DNA of 64,000 bases from assembly GCA_934432725.1 (NCBI GenBank), contig CAKRZE010000008.1:41691-105690 (forward strand), read 5' to 3'. The notes below the pieces were generated by a model that made no database searches, had not been told where the DNA came from, and saw only the letters and a program-made list of their open reading frames with translations. The position numbers were made by a program, and so were the translations under genes. Origin of the DNA: an uncultured Eubacteriales bacterium. Its GTDB lineage: Bacteria > Bacillota > Clostridia > Oscillospirales > CAG-272. Each line of letters starts with the position of its first letter. Positions within the stretch are counted from its first letter, which is position 1. Shown one piece after another: positions 25,235 through 33,884 of the stretch.

Positions 25235-26476
25235 TCAGGACCTTTCCCCCGGTGCTCCGGTGCCCTCTGCTTTTTCTTTGCCATAGGAGCTTTTCAGAAT
25301 GACAGGCGTAAGGAAGCTGGTGACGATAATCATAAGGACGATAAACGGCATGATAGAGGAATGAATGATGCCGTTTTCAACGCCTTTTTGTGCGCTGACC
25401 AGCGCCACCTCGGCGCGAACCATCATGCCGATGCCGACACGAAAGGCATCCTTCCATTTGTATTTACACAAAAGTGCAGAGCCTCCGCAGCCGAGAACCT
25501 TTCCGAGGATGCCGGCGAGGATGAAGCATATGCCGAACGCGAGCATGTCTTTGCCGATGCCGGTGAACTTCGTTGTGATGCCGATGTTGCAGAAGAATAC
25601 GGGAGTGAAGATCATATAGCTCATAATGTCCGATTTCCGGTCAATATAGCTGACCTCCGGATTTTTGGACAGAAACAGTCCCGCGAAATAGGCGCCGGTG
25701 ATGTCAGCAACGCCGAATACGGATTCGCTGAGATAGGAGATGATAAAGCAAAATGCAAAGCTGAAAATCGGGAGGAGCCGGTGATGCGGGAATTTGCGCT
25801 CCAGCGCGGCAAACAGCCTGTTGGCAAGGAATCCGATTACGGCGACAAAGATGAAAAACAGAACGGTCATCAAAAGAACACGCCATGGAGAGGAACCGCC
25901 TGTTCCGGTATCCTTCATGCCGATGACGAAGGAAAGCACCACGATTCCGATGATATCATCCAGAATGGCTGCGGAAACAATCGTGGTTCCGACCTTTCCG
26001 GAGAGCTTACCAAGCTCTTTCAGGGTTGCAACGGTCACGCTGACGGAGGTTGCGGTCAGAATGACGCCGTAAAACAGATTGGACAGCAGGACATCATGCG
26101 GTGCCGAAAAGCCTCCGTTGAACAGGCAGGCGACCACAAAGCCGAGTCCCATCGGAACGAATACGCCGAACAGCGTAATGATGACAGACTGAATGCCGAC
26201 TGCCTTGATCTGCTTGATGTCTGTTTCCATTCCGGCGGAAAACATGATCAGCACAACGCCGATCTTTGCAAGGAATGCAAGTCCTGCCAGAGTGGTGTCA
26301 CTGAATACGGTCTGACCGGGAATATACTGCAAAGCCCCGATGGTCAGTCCGGCAAACAGCATGCCGACAACGCTTGGCAGATTCAGCTTTTCGCAGACCT
26401 TGGTCATGATCTTGGAGAGCAGAAGGATCAGTGCCAGCGGCAGCAGCAGGGTATAATATTCGGAGGTGATTGTCAT
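25235..26476 (-). CDS. CPA2-family cation/proton antiporter (KefB/GerN-like)
   Basis: A 413-residue membrane antiporter with about 12 helices. Features: the repeated inverted Na/H exchanger fold, LGLTIG-like LFAGLTIGALQYIPG, SAGMETDIKQIK (canonical G.E.d…), GVILTATSVSVTVATLKEL with the unwound TATS segment, and VSAAILDDIIGIVVLS where the DD pair carries the ion. No C-terminal RCK/TrkA-N domain, so the short form. Single-gene unit with a 258-nt leader. Confidence 0.92.
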   Translation of the reverse strand: MTITSEYYTLLLPLALILLLSKIMTKVCEKLNLPSVVGMLFAGLTIGALQYIPGQTVFSDTTLAGLAFLAKIGVVLIMFSAGMETDIKQIKAVGIQSVIITLFGVFVPMGLGFVVACLFNGGFSAPHDVLLSNLFYGVILTATSVSVTVATLKELGKLSGKVGTTIVSAAILDDIIGIVVLSFVIGMKDTGTGGSSPWRVLLMTVLFFIFVAVIGFLANRLFAALERKFPHHRLLPIFSFAFCFIISYLSESVFGVADITGAYFAGLFLSKNPEVSYIDRKSDIMSYMIFTPVFFCNIGITTKFTGIGKDMLAFGICFILAGILGKVLGCGGSALLCKYKWKDAFRVGIGMMVRAEVALVSAQKGVENGIIHSSIMPFIVLMIIVTSFLTPVILKSSYGKEKAEGTGAPGERS

Positions 26477-26740
26477 TTTGAAAATTCCACCATTTCATCT
26501 TGCGGCACGTGCCGTTTTTTTTATCGGTTTTCTTCCTTTGCGGCTGCGGTATATCATCCGGGGAGCCGTATCAAAGCGCCGGGGCGCAGATCTGCCTGCT
26601 CCGCAGGCGGCGCCGGACGGGGAGCAGACGGAAGTGACATGGGAGTGTTCCTTCCGCCGATGCTTTTTGGTACTTTGTGCCGGATCGGGCGGAAACGCAG
26701 TCTCCGGGCTGCCGTCAGACCGATTTTTCAAACAGATTCT

Positions 26741-26769
26741 ATTTTAACGCGCAGGGAACGCATTGTCAA
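26741..26769 (-). promoter_or_regulatory. Promoter of the antiporter gene
   Basis: Minus strand TTGACA (26764-26769), 17-bp spacer, TAAAAT (26741-26746). Confidence 0.75.
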
Positions 26770-26974
26770 GAGTTTTTTGACCGCTTCCGGAATTTCTTCC
26801 GGCTTCTTTGGCGGAAAGGAAAAGGGGCTGTTAAAAAACTCCATGTTTTTAACAGTCCATCAGCAATGCTGGTCGGGATTCCGGCATTTTTGATGGGATC
26901 TTATCCCTTGTGCCCTGTTTTTTTTCGGCTTTTCCCGCAGCAAAGCGGCGGTGCCTGACCGCCGGGAACAACGT

Positions 26975-27020
26975 CAACGTGGGTGCCAAAAACTCGTTTT
27001 GAGTTTTCAGCACCCACGTT
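26975..27020. terminator. Large nested hairpin downstream of rny
   Basis: AACGTGGGTGC pairs with GCACCCACGTT, with an inner AAAACTC/GAGTTTT stem. It lies about 120 nt beyond the rny stop and may end that transcript, though the T-run is poor. Confidence 0.45.
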
Positions 27021-27136
27021 TGTCTGTCGCATATGCATGACGATAAGCGACGATTCCTCTATGAAAGGCGCCTCCTGACGGGGCACTTGATTTCATCGCA
27101 GCTCTATATCATTCGGTGTCAGGCACGGCAGAGGCA

Positions 27137-28681
27137 TTATTTTGCATAATCGACGGCACGGCTTTCCCGAATCAGATTGATCTTGATTTGTCCGGGATAC
27201 TCCATGCTGCTTTCGATCTTCTTGACGATCTCACGTGCGGTCAGCACCATCTGATCGTCGTTGACCTCTTCCGGCTTTACCATGACGCGGATCTCACGAC
27301 CCGCCTGAATGGCGTAGGATTTTTCCACGCCGGGGAAACTGTTTGCAATTTCTTCAAGCTTTTGCAGACGTCTGAGATAGTTCTCCAGATCTTCACGTCT
27401 TGCGCCGGGTCTTGCGGCAGAGATTGCATCTGCTGCCTGTACAATCATCGCGATGATTGTCTGCGGTTCCACATCTCCGTGATGTGCTTCAATGGCATGA
27501 ATCACATCGCGGCTTTCCTTGTACTTTTTGGCGATATCAACGCCGAGCTGTACATGAGAGCCCTCTACCTCCTGGGTCATCGCCTTGCCGATATCGTGCA
27601 GAAGTCCCGCGCGCTTTGCCACGGTGCTGTCAACGCCGAGCTCGTCCGCAATGATGCCGGAAATGTGTGCCACCTCAATGGAATGCTGTAATACGTTCTG
27701 TCCGTAGGATGTACGGTAGCGCAGTCTGCCGAGCAGACGCACAAGTTCATTGTTGATGCCGTGAATGCCGGTTTCAAAGGTTGCCCGTTCGCCAGCCTGC
27801 TTGATGGAGTTTTCAACCTCTTTGCGGGCTTTTTCCACCATTTCTTCGATTCTGGTCGGATGGATTCTTCCGTCCGAAATCAGCTTTTCAAGCGCAATCC
27901 GGGCGATTTCACGTCTGACAGGATCAAATCCGGAAATGGTGATCGCCTCCGGTGTGTCGTCGATAATCAGCTCCACGCCGGTCAGTGTTTCAATGGTGCG
28001 GATATTTCTTCCTTCCCGCCCGATGATTCTTCCCTTCATATCATCGTTCGGCAGAGGAACAACCGATACGGTTGTTTCGGATACCTGATCGGATGCACAT
28101 CTCTGAATTGCCAGCGCAATGATCTGCCGCGCCTTTACATCCGCATCCTCCTTCAGCTGAGACTCAATTTCAACGATCCGCATGGCGGCTTCGTGCTTGA
28201 CCTCTTCACCGATGCTGTCTACAATCTGCTGCTTGGCTTCCTCTGCGGTCAGTCCCGCGACAGCCTCCAGACGGTCAATCTGGGCTTGCTTCAGCTCGAC
28301 GATCTGAGCGTTGAGGTCTTCATTTTCCTTGATTTTTCGGTTCAGACCTTCTTCTTTGCGCTCATAGCTGTCTATTTTGCGCTCCAGCGTTTCTTCCTTT
28401 GCCGTCACGCGGCGTTCCATCCGGGAAAGCTCGTTTCTGCGGTCCTTAATCTCCCGGTCCGCTTCGTTTTTCTGCCGGAGGATTTCTTCCTTTGCCTCAA
28501 TCAGAGCTTCTTTTTTCTTTGTCTCCGCCGCTTTTGCCGCTTCTTCCAGCAAGCGCTTTGCTTCCTCTTCGGCAGAGCCGATTTCAGCCTCGGCAACCTT
28601 TTTGCGATAGGTGGTTCCGATGACAAAGCCTGTAGGCAGGAAAATAATCAGGGCAATGACGGCGCCAATAACATATTCCAT
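27137..28681 (-). CDS. rny: Ribonuclease Y
   Basis: Membrane-anchored endoribonuclease that starts decay of many mRNAs in Bacillota. 514 residues, usual length. Order: N-terminal helix EYVIGAVIALIIFLPTGFVIG; long coiled coil (about 25-190); KH domain with GRIIGREGRNIR; HD domain with catalytic pair in LLHDIGKA and later HH in EAHHGD; C-terminal AGREIRVMV. ATG 28681 has AAGGGGGGTGCGTC upstream. Own promoter about 490 nt upstream. Confidence 0.98.
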   Translation of the reverse strand: MEYVIGAVIALIIFLPTGFVIGTTYRKKVAEAEIGSAEEEAKRLLEEAAKAAETKKKEALIEAKEEILRQKNEADREIKDRRNELSRMERRVTAKEETLERKIDSYERKEEGLNRKIKENEDLNAQIVELKQAQIDRLEAVAGLTAEEAKQQIVDSIGEEVKHEAAMRIVEIESQLKEDADVKARQIIALAIQRCASDQVSETTVSVVPLPNDDMKGRIIGREGRNIRTIETLTGVELIIDDTPEAITISGFDPVRREIARIALEKLISDGRIHPTRIEEMVEKARKEVENSIKQAGERATFETGIHGINNELVRLLGRLRYRTSYGQNVLQHSIEVAHISGIIADELGVDSTVAKRAGLLHDIGKAMTQEVEGSHVQLGVDIAKKYKESRDVIHAIEAHHGDVEPQTIIAMIVQAADAISAARPGARREDLENYLRRLQKLEEIANSFPGVEKSYAIQAGREIRVMVKPEEVNDDQMVLTAREIVKKIESSMEYPGQIKINLIRESRAVDYAK

Positions 28682-29168
28682 GACGCACCCCCCTTACTGT
28701 TATGATTTTCAATTATGATAAAACGCTTTATAGTCCGAGAAGCCATAGTGCCGATAAGATCGGCTCCGTCTGTCCGGCATACCGAACGGGCAGCACCGCG
28801 CGATCCGGCGAAGGAAACCCGCGCGGAACTCCGTTCCGCATGGTACAAATGGCGGATGCCCCGGCAGACATGCTCTTTGCGCCGTGCGGAACGCTTTGCT
28901 GAGCGGGTTCCGTTTTGCGGCAGAAGAACGGTCCTGTGGGAGTAGCTCCGCACCATGCGCAGGAGTTATGCGGAATCGTATACGGAAAGCAGCATCCCGA
29001 AAGCCTTTTCGGGCACGGATGCCTCCGCCGCTCCGCTTATACCGGAAACCGTGCCGGAGACAGCTTGTCCGATACCGCAGATGTGCTTTTTTATGAAAGA
29101 AACACCGCACCGTATCCTGTACGGCAGGGCTTACTGTGTACATTGCGCCACATTATCATAATACAATT
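28682..29168. other. Long 5' leader of rny
   Basis: About 480 bases between the promoter and the rny start. I find no gene; the frames present have no ribosome site. It may be an unusually long leader or contain a small RNA. Confidence 0.45.
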
Positions 29169-29197
29169 ATTGTATACAATTTTGTGCGTTCTGTCAA
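29169..29197 (-). promoter_or_regulatory. Promoter reading toward rny
   Basis: Minus strand TTGACA (29192-29197), 17-bp spacer, TACAAT (29169-29174). Confidence 0.85.
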
Positions 29198-29250
29198 GGG
29201 CTTGCTTTGGTTTTTTGATAAAATTTCCTTCGGAAAGTGCGGATAATCTG

Positions 29251-30429
29251 TCAGATGTAATATTCGATCCGGTGCGTTTGCAGCGTGGAAAAAGCCTCCT
29301 CCTCAAGCGCGCGGTAATCGTATTTTGCTTCCTCCTCCAGAACCTTTTCGGGGACGGGTTTTGTTTTCGGATGCTTCGGTGTAAAGACGGTGCAGCAGTC
29401 CTCATACGGCAGGATGGAGGTTTCAAAGGTGTTGATGCGGCGTGCGATGCGGATGATTTCTTCCTTGTCCATGCCGATGCAGGGACGGAAAACCGGCATA
29501 TTCACCACGGAGTCGGTGACGCGGAGCGCTTCCAGTGTCTGGCTGGCAACCTGACCCAGAGATTCCCCTGTAATCAGTGCGGCTGCTCCCTGCGCTGCGG
29601 CGGTTCTCTCTGCAAGCCGCATCATAGAGCGGCGGAGAAGAAGCGTAAAATACTCCTCATTGCAGGTGTCCCGCAGAACCTCCTGCAAATGCGTTACGGA
29701 GATCACATGGACCCGCATGCTTCCGGTGTATGCCGTGACCAGCTTTGCGAGGGCAAGGACCTTTTCCCTCGCCTGCTCAGAGGTGTACGGATAGCTTTCA
29801 AAATGAACGGCATCCACTGTCAGTCCGCGCTTTGCCATCATAAAGCCGGCGACCGGGCTGTCGATTCCGCCGGACAGAAGGAGCATTCCGCGGCCGGCAG
29901 AGCCGGAGGGCATGCCGCCCGCTCCCGGGAAGGAGCCTGCATGCAGGTATGCGCCGTTTTCCCGGATTTCGGTGGTCACTACAATGTCCGGGTGCTGCAC
30001 ATCGACCGTGAGCGACGGGCAGGCAAGCCCGACGGCTTCTCCCACCCGTTTGGAGATCTCCGGCGAGGTCAGCGGGAAGCGTTTGTCCGCACGGCGCGAT
30101 TCTGCCTTGAAGGAACGGGCATTTGACAGAAAGGGCGGAATATAGGCTGCTGCCGCCTCCTCGATCTTTCGGATATCCTTTTCAACAACGCATGCACGGC
30201 TGACCGCGACAATGCCGAAGATCTTCTGACAGACAGAGCAGGCTTCCTCAATATCTGCCGCATCGTCCAGCGGTTCAACATAAATGGTGCTTTGTGCATG
30301 CGTGACCCCGAAATTGCCGGCGGCTTTCAGGCGCGTCCGGAACTGCCGGAGCAGAACAGCTTCAAAATAGCCTTTGTTCAGCCCTTTTAATACAAGCTCG
30401 CCGTATTTGCACAGTAAAATTTCTTTCAT
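29251..30429 (-). CDS. thiI: tRNA 4-thiouridylation / thiamine sulfurtransferase ThiI
   Basis: Transfers sulfur to U8 of tRNA. 392 residues, the short form without a rhodanese domain. MKEILLCKYGELVLKGLNKG is the family start, so ATG 30429 is used. THUMP domain about 60-165; PP-loop ATPase motif LLSGGIDSPVAGFMMAKRG near 180; ITGESLGQVASQTLEAL and PVFRPCIGMDKEEIIRIAR follow; ends ALEEEAFSTLQTHRIEYYI. Cysteine desulfurase, often beside thiI, is not here. Leader contains the SD-hairpin arrangement and degenerate repeats. Confidence 0.96.
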   Translation of the reverse strand: MKEILLCKYGELVLKGLNKGYFEAVLLRQFRTRLKAAGNFGVTHAQSTIYVEPLDDAADIEEACSVCQKIFGIVAVSRACVVEKDIRKIEEAAAAYIPPFLSNARSFKAESRRADKRFPLTSPEISKRVGEAVGLACPSLTVDVQHPDIVVTTEIRENGAYLHAGSFPGAGGMPSGSAGRGMLLLSGGIDSPVAGFMMAKRGLTVDAVHFESYPYTSEQAREKVLALAKLVTAYTGSMRVHVISVTHLQEVLRDTCNEEYFTLLLRRSMMRLAERTAAAQGAAALITGESLGQVASQTLEALRVTDSVVNMPVFRPCIGMDKEEIIRIARRINTFETSILPYEDCCTVFTPKHPKTKPVPEKVLEEEAKYDYRALEEEAFSTLQTHRIEYYI

Positions 30430-30470
30430 TTTTGTGATCATAGCTTTTGCATCGGCAAAAGCTTCCTTTC
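30430..30470 (-). promoter_or_regulatory. Stem-loop between Shine-Dalgarno and start of thiI
   Basis: Minus strand: GAAAGGA (30464-30470), hairpin AGCTTTTGC/GCAAAAGCT (30442-30463, 9-bp perfect stem, 4-nt loop), 12 nt, ATG 30429. An in-frame ATG also lies right at the base of the hairpin (30441). Compared with the GGCTTTCGC stems elsewhere, two pairs are changed on both sides, so pairing is kept. Confidence 0.8.
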
Positions 30471-30477
30471 TTCGGAA

Positions 30478-30830
30478 TTGCGGTTGGAGTTTCAAGGCGA
30501 AATCACGGCTTGCCGGGCGGCAAAAGCCCGAAACGCCATCGCAGAGTTGTTATTCGGTCTTATGACTGCGGCTTTGCAGGGCGAAACCGCAGTCGATCAG
30601 GCGGTAAAAGCCGCAAAATGCCGATCGCGGAGTTGTTTTTCATTTTTGCGACTGCGGCTTGGCAAAACGAAACCGCAGTTGATCAGGCGGTAAAACCGCA
30701 AAATGCTGATGAAGAGAGTCGTTTTTCAACCGTATGACTGCGGCTTGGCATCGGTATAAGCCTTCGCGCGTATGGAATTGCGGACGTCTATGCTGTGCAA
30801 AACAAAATTGCTGTCCGCAGGCGGGGATGC
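30478..30830. repeat. Degenerate 86-bp tandem repeats with inner inverted repeats
   Basis: Units begin near 30478, 30564, 30650 and 30736. Units 2 and 3 share GACTGCGGCTT…GAAACCGCAGT, GATCAGGCGGTAAAA and CGCAAAATGC; unit 1 is diverged and unit 4 partial. GACTGCGG/CCGCAGTC can pair within a unit. Weaker similarity continues to about 31000 (GGAATTGCGGACGT occurs twice). Confidence 0.75.
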
Positions 30831-31208
30831 AAAACGCCGGTGAGGCAAGGTTCCTTTCCCTTTTGACTGCTCTCCGGAATTGCGGACGTGCTGTGCATAT
30901 TCGTTGTTTTGCGGAAAATGACAACTCAAAGCGCAGATGGAGAATCCGTCGGTCGGCCTTATGACCCTTTTTCGGAACCGCAGCTGTTCTGAAAAAGCAA
31001 AGCCGCTGCGCGGAAGGGGCAAAATGCCGCGATGGAGCGGGGTTTCTGCCGCAGCGCCGATGCATGCTCAAAACCGCAGACAGCTATGCCGATTCCCGGA
31101 CAGTCAGCGCCGCAAAATCAGACCGAAAGCTTTTTGGTTCCCTATTCTGCCTGCCCCGTGAAAACACGCTTCCCGGCAATCCTTTTGATGGATGCGGAAA
31201 CCGTGCCG

Positions 31209-31742
31209 TCATGCTCCGGTCGGGAGGTCGTCCGCGGCTTCACAGCCGCAGGCACGTATCCGGAGTGCTTCCGCAAATTGCTCCGAGCATTGCAGACGGC
31301 ACAGGACCGTTTCCTCCCGGAACTCCACAAGCAGACCGTATTCGTGCGCCGGGGCGATGTCGGCAAGAAAATTGAATATTCTGCTGACCCTTCCGTGTTT
31401 CTTTTCGATTTGCCGGACGGTCAGGTCCTTTTCCAGCGCACAGGGAAAGGCAAGAGAAAGATTTCCCAGAACAGTCCGTTTTTTTCCCTGTATCCGGACA
31501 ACGGTGAGCGTATTTCGCTCTGCAAGCTCATCATCCGGCGTCAGGATATATTCAAAAGCGCTCAGGAGATAACGCTGTGTCAGCTGGATACCCGCGACTG
31601 CGGTTCCCGCAGCCATGATCTGCCAGAGTGCGCGGATTCCTGTGAAAACAGAGCCGAACAGCAGGCAGAGAAAGGCGCAGAGATACAGCGCAAGCGCAAG
31701 AAAGAACGCTTTGCGGTTGGTTTTCTGAATGCGTTCCGTCAT
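31209..31742 (-). CDS. Two-helix membrane protein of unknown function
   Basis: A 177-residue protein. ATG 31742 has AAAAGGAG 12 nt upstream. Basic start MTERIQKTNRKAFF, two helices (about 13-35 and 38-58), then a 115-residue cytosolic domain with GLLVEFREETVLCRLQCS and a final GCEAADDLP. The soluble part begins with FEYILTPDDELAERNTLTVV, which resembles a PH-like or bPH fold, but I cannot assign a family. Neighbour of thiI on one side and a phosphodiesterase on the other, with a 400-nt gap. Confidence 0.65.
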   Translation of the reverse strand: MTERIQKTNRKAFFLALALYLCAFLCLLFGSVFTGIRALWQIMAAGTAVAGIQLTQRYLLSAFEYILTPDDELAERNTLTVVRIQGKKRTVLGNLSLAFPCALEKDLTVRQIEKKHGRVSRIFNFLADIAPAHEYGLLVEFREETVLCRLQCSEQFAEALRIRACGCEAADDLPTGA

Positions 31743-32153
31743 TTTGGCTTTGTGCTCCTTTTCGGTTATTGATGCCTTGCGGCAGGAGGGGGACGTGCTG
31801 TATGTGTTGTTTTCTGTATGCCCTAAGCGTGTCAGGCGGATGACGCTATTCTCCGTATGGCTGGGGAGGCGCATCCTGTCTGTGCGGCGCGTTCGGACGG
31901 CTGTGTCAAAGCGTCGGCTGTGGGCAGAGCCGCATCGGACGGCCCGGCGCCTGCGCAGAAACGCCGGATTAGACTTGCTGCGAGCGCTTTTCCGGGAAAA
32001 GCCGTGAGCCGGGGATGTTCGGTTTTGCCGGGAACGGCACATATAAAATCGAAAAAGGCACGCTTTCCGGTTTTGCAGAGGATGACCGGGCTGCGTGCTC
32101 CCGACGGCAAGGTGTGCAGCGCGGGAAGCGGCAGCTGCGGTTCGCAGGAACAG
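31743..32153. other. Gap with no recognisable gene
   Basis: GC-rich sequence between two minus-strand genes; no motif, RNA or terminator that I can support. Confidence 0.4.
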
Positions 32154-32666
32154 TCAGTTTTCCAGCTCTGCCGTGTGCATAAACAGCACGCCGCGCCGTA
32201 TTTCGACAATTCCGAAGGATGGTGCGCCCTCTGCGGGACGGGAAATGCTACCGGGGCACATGATCTGGACGGATTTCTCTCCGAGCTGTACCCGGGAACA
32301 GTACGGAACGTGCGTATGCCCGTACAAAACGGCGTCGGCATGGGTCTCTGCGGCGAAACGGAGCAGGTCGGAAAGCCCGGCTTTGACACCGAAGGTGTGC
32401 CCGTGGCACAGAAGAAACCGGAATCCTTCGATCGTCTCGACCCGGTATACGGGCGCGGACAGCGTGGGGGCGGCAAAGCAGGAGTCGCAGTTTCCCGATA
32501 CCGCATAAAGGGCGGTCGGGCGAATGGCAAGCTGCTCAAGAAGCTCTGCTTCACGCAGTCCGTCTCCCAAAAAAAACACGCCGTCGGCGGTTCCGCGATT
32601 GCGCAGGAACGCCTCACGCATGTTGAAAAAGCTTCCGTGCGAGTCCGAAAAAACAAGAAATTCCAC
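32154..32666 (-). CDS. YfcE/MJ0936-family metallophosphodiesterase
   Basis: A 170-residue calcineurin-like phosphoesterase. Metal motifs in order: SDSHG at residues 7-11, FLGDG about 32, SGNCD about 58, CHGHT about 88 and YGHTHVP about 114. Start is GTG at 32666, 8 nt after AAAGGA; the protein then begins EFLVFSDSHG as expected. Substrate probably a phosphodiester; the biological role of this family is unsettled. Confidence 0.9.
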   Translation of the reverse strand: MEFLVFSDSHGSFFNMREAFLRNRGTADGVFFLGDGLREAELLEQLAIRPTALYAVSGNCDSCFAAPTLSAPVYRVETIEGFRFLLCHGHTFGVKAGLSDLLRFAAETHADAVLYGHTHVPYCSRVQLGEKSVQIMCPGSISRPAEGAPSFGIVEIRRGVLFMHTAELEN

Positions 32667-32787
32667 GCGTTTGTTCCTTTCCGGGTTTATTTTCTCTGTA
32701 ACCGTTTTGATTATTGTATCATAAAATACTATTGAATTCTATACAAAAAAATAAATATTTTATTTTTTTCGGGAAGGGAAGGTATGT

Positions 32788-33030
32788 ATGGAGATTGATG
32801 AAAAGCTGCTGCAAAGGCTGAAAAGCATGGATGACGATACACTCAGACGGGCGGTTGGCGAGATTGCAACGCTGTCCGGTGCAACGGAATCGCAGAGGCA
32901 GCGCGCACTGCGTAACATCGGGACGATCCGCAAAAAGCTGACCAAAGCCAATCAGAATGATCTGAAAAAGGCAGTGGACTCTTTGGGCGAGGAAAACATC
33001 GAAGAAGCTATTCGCAGGCTGAAGCTTTGA
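32788..33030 (+). CDS. Small charged protein, first of a three-gene cluster
   Basis: An 80-residue soluble, helical protein, MEIDEKLLQRLKSMDDDTLRR to EENIEEAIRRLKL. GGAAGGTATGT precedes the ATG. No recognised family. Its stop overlaps the region before the next start by a few bases, so translation is probably coupled to the two following genes. Confidence 0.65.
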   Translation: MEIDEKLLQRLKSMDDDTLRRAVGEIATLSGATESQRQRALRNIGTIRKKLTKANQNDLKKAVDSLGEENIEEAIRRLKL

Positions 33031-33056
33031 CTGAACAGCGAGAGGGGGAATTCAGC

Positions 33057-33413
33057 GTGGATCAGGATATCGGCAGCAAGCTTCAGGAGATTCTGTCAGA
33101 CCCGGGTGCCATGAAAAAGGTGATGGGCATTGCGGAAAGTCTTATGGGCGGAACGGCTGCATACACACCGCAGCACGCCGAAGCCCGGGAGGAAGCGCGG
33201 GAAACGGAAGGCGGCTCCGGATCGGGCGAAATGCGGGAGGTGGCGCACCTGCCCCGTTCTTTTTCGGGAAAGGGCGGCGATGAAAACAGCATCCGGCTGC
33301 TTGGCGCACTGTGCCCGTATCTGAATCCGGGAAGGCGGGAGGCAGCCAAGTCCATCATCCGGATCATGAAGATCTTGCAGCTGCTTGAGCTGCAGGCGCC
33401 GAAGGAGGAGTAA
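33057..33413 (+). CDS. Hypothetical protein, second of a three-gene cluster
   Basis: 118 residues starting at GTG 33057, with GAGGGGG 7 nt upstream. Two helical blocks, DIGSKLQEILSDPGAMKKVM at the N-terminus and LLGALCPYLNPGRREAAKSI near the end, flank a Glu/Gly-rich disordered middle. The NPGRREAAKSIIRIMKILQL segment reads like a conserved helical motif. Similar two-block small proteins occur in other Clostridia as unnamed families; I cannot give a function. Confidence 0.6.
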   Translation: MDQDIGSKLQEILSDPGAMKKVMGIAESLMGGTAAYTPQHAEAREEARETEGGSGSGEMREVAHLPRSFSGKGGDENSIRLLGALCPYLNPGRREAAKSIIRIMKILQLLELQAPKEE

Positions 33414-33416
33414 GCT

Positions 33417-33884
33417 TTGTATACAAGAAATTACAGCCGTGTGCGCCGTATGCCGCCGGTCACGCCGCCTCCCGATTACAGCGGAACCTCTGTGGTACAG
33501 GAGGCGGACGGTTCCGCTTCGGGGGAGCAGGGACAGCGGTCCCCGTCTGTTTTTTCGCCGCCGGCGCCGCATGGGATCGCGGAAAGGCGGTTTGCGCGGG
33601 TTCCGCTTGAGGATCGGGAGCGCTACGGAGCCGGGTCCGGGGGGCTGATTTCCTATGATGACCCGCGGTATGCAGAGCCGCCCGCAGAGAAAAAGCCGGA
33701 GCCTGCGGAATGGCTGTCCGGCATGAAGCTGCATGAGGATGATATTCTGCTTCTGAGCGTCATTTTGCTGCTGCTCAGCGGGGGAGAGGATGAGGTGCGG
33801 GGCAACCGCCTGATTCTTCTGGCGCTCGGTTATCTGTTTCTCAGCGGACTCGGCGGAAGGGAAGACGAAACGGAGAGCTGCTGA
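33417..33884 (+). CDS. Hypothetical protein with hydrophobic C-terminus, third of the cluster
   Basis: 155 residues. TTG at 33417 is preferred because AAGGAGGAG lies 7 nt upstream and no ATG is near. The N-terminal 100 residues are Pro/Arg/Gly-rich (RRMPPVTPPPDYSGTSVV). The end holds two short Leu-rich helices around a charged turn: DDILLLSVILLLLSGGEDE and LILLALGYLFLSGLGG. The arrangement suggests a membrane-associated or self-assembling protein; sporulation is possible but unproven. Confidence 0.6.
   Translation: MYTRNYSRVRRMPPVTPPPDYSGTSVVQEADGSASGEQGQRSPSVFSPPAPHGIAERRFARVPLEDRERYGAGSGGLISYDDPRYAEPPAEKKPEPAEWLSGMKLHEDDILLLSVILLLLSGGEDEVRGNRLILLALGYLFLSGLGGREDETESC

Larger units (their letters stand above)
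26477..27136. other. Gap with antiporter leader and nested hairpins
   Basis: Holds the antiporter promoter, a 12-bp palindrome CGGCACGTGCCG (26502-26513) in its leader, a CTGTTAAAAA/TTTTTAACAG hairpin (26827-26857), and a large nested hairpin at 26975-27020. No gene seen. Confidence 0.5.

Noticed and set aside
28709..29143. 144-codon minus-strand frame in the rny leader
   Set aside because: No ribosome site; Arg/Phe/Cys-rich product typical of chance frames in GC-rich DNA.
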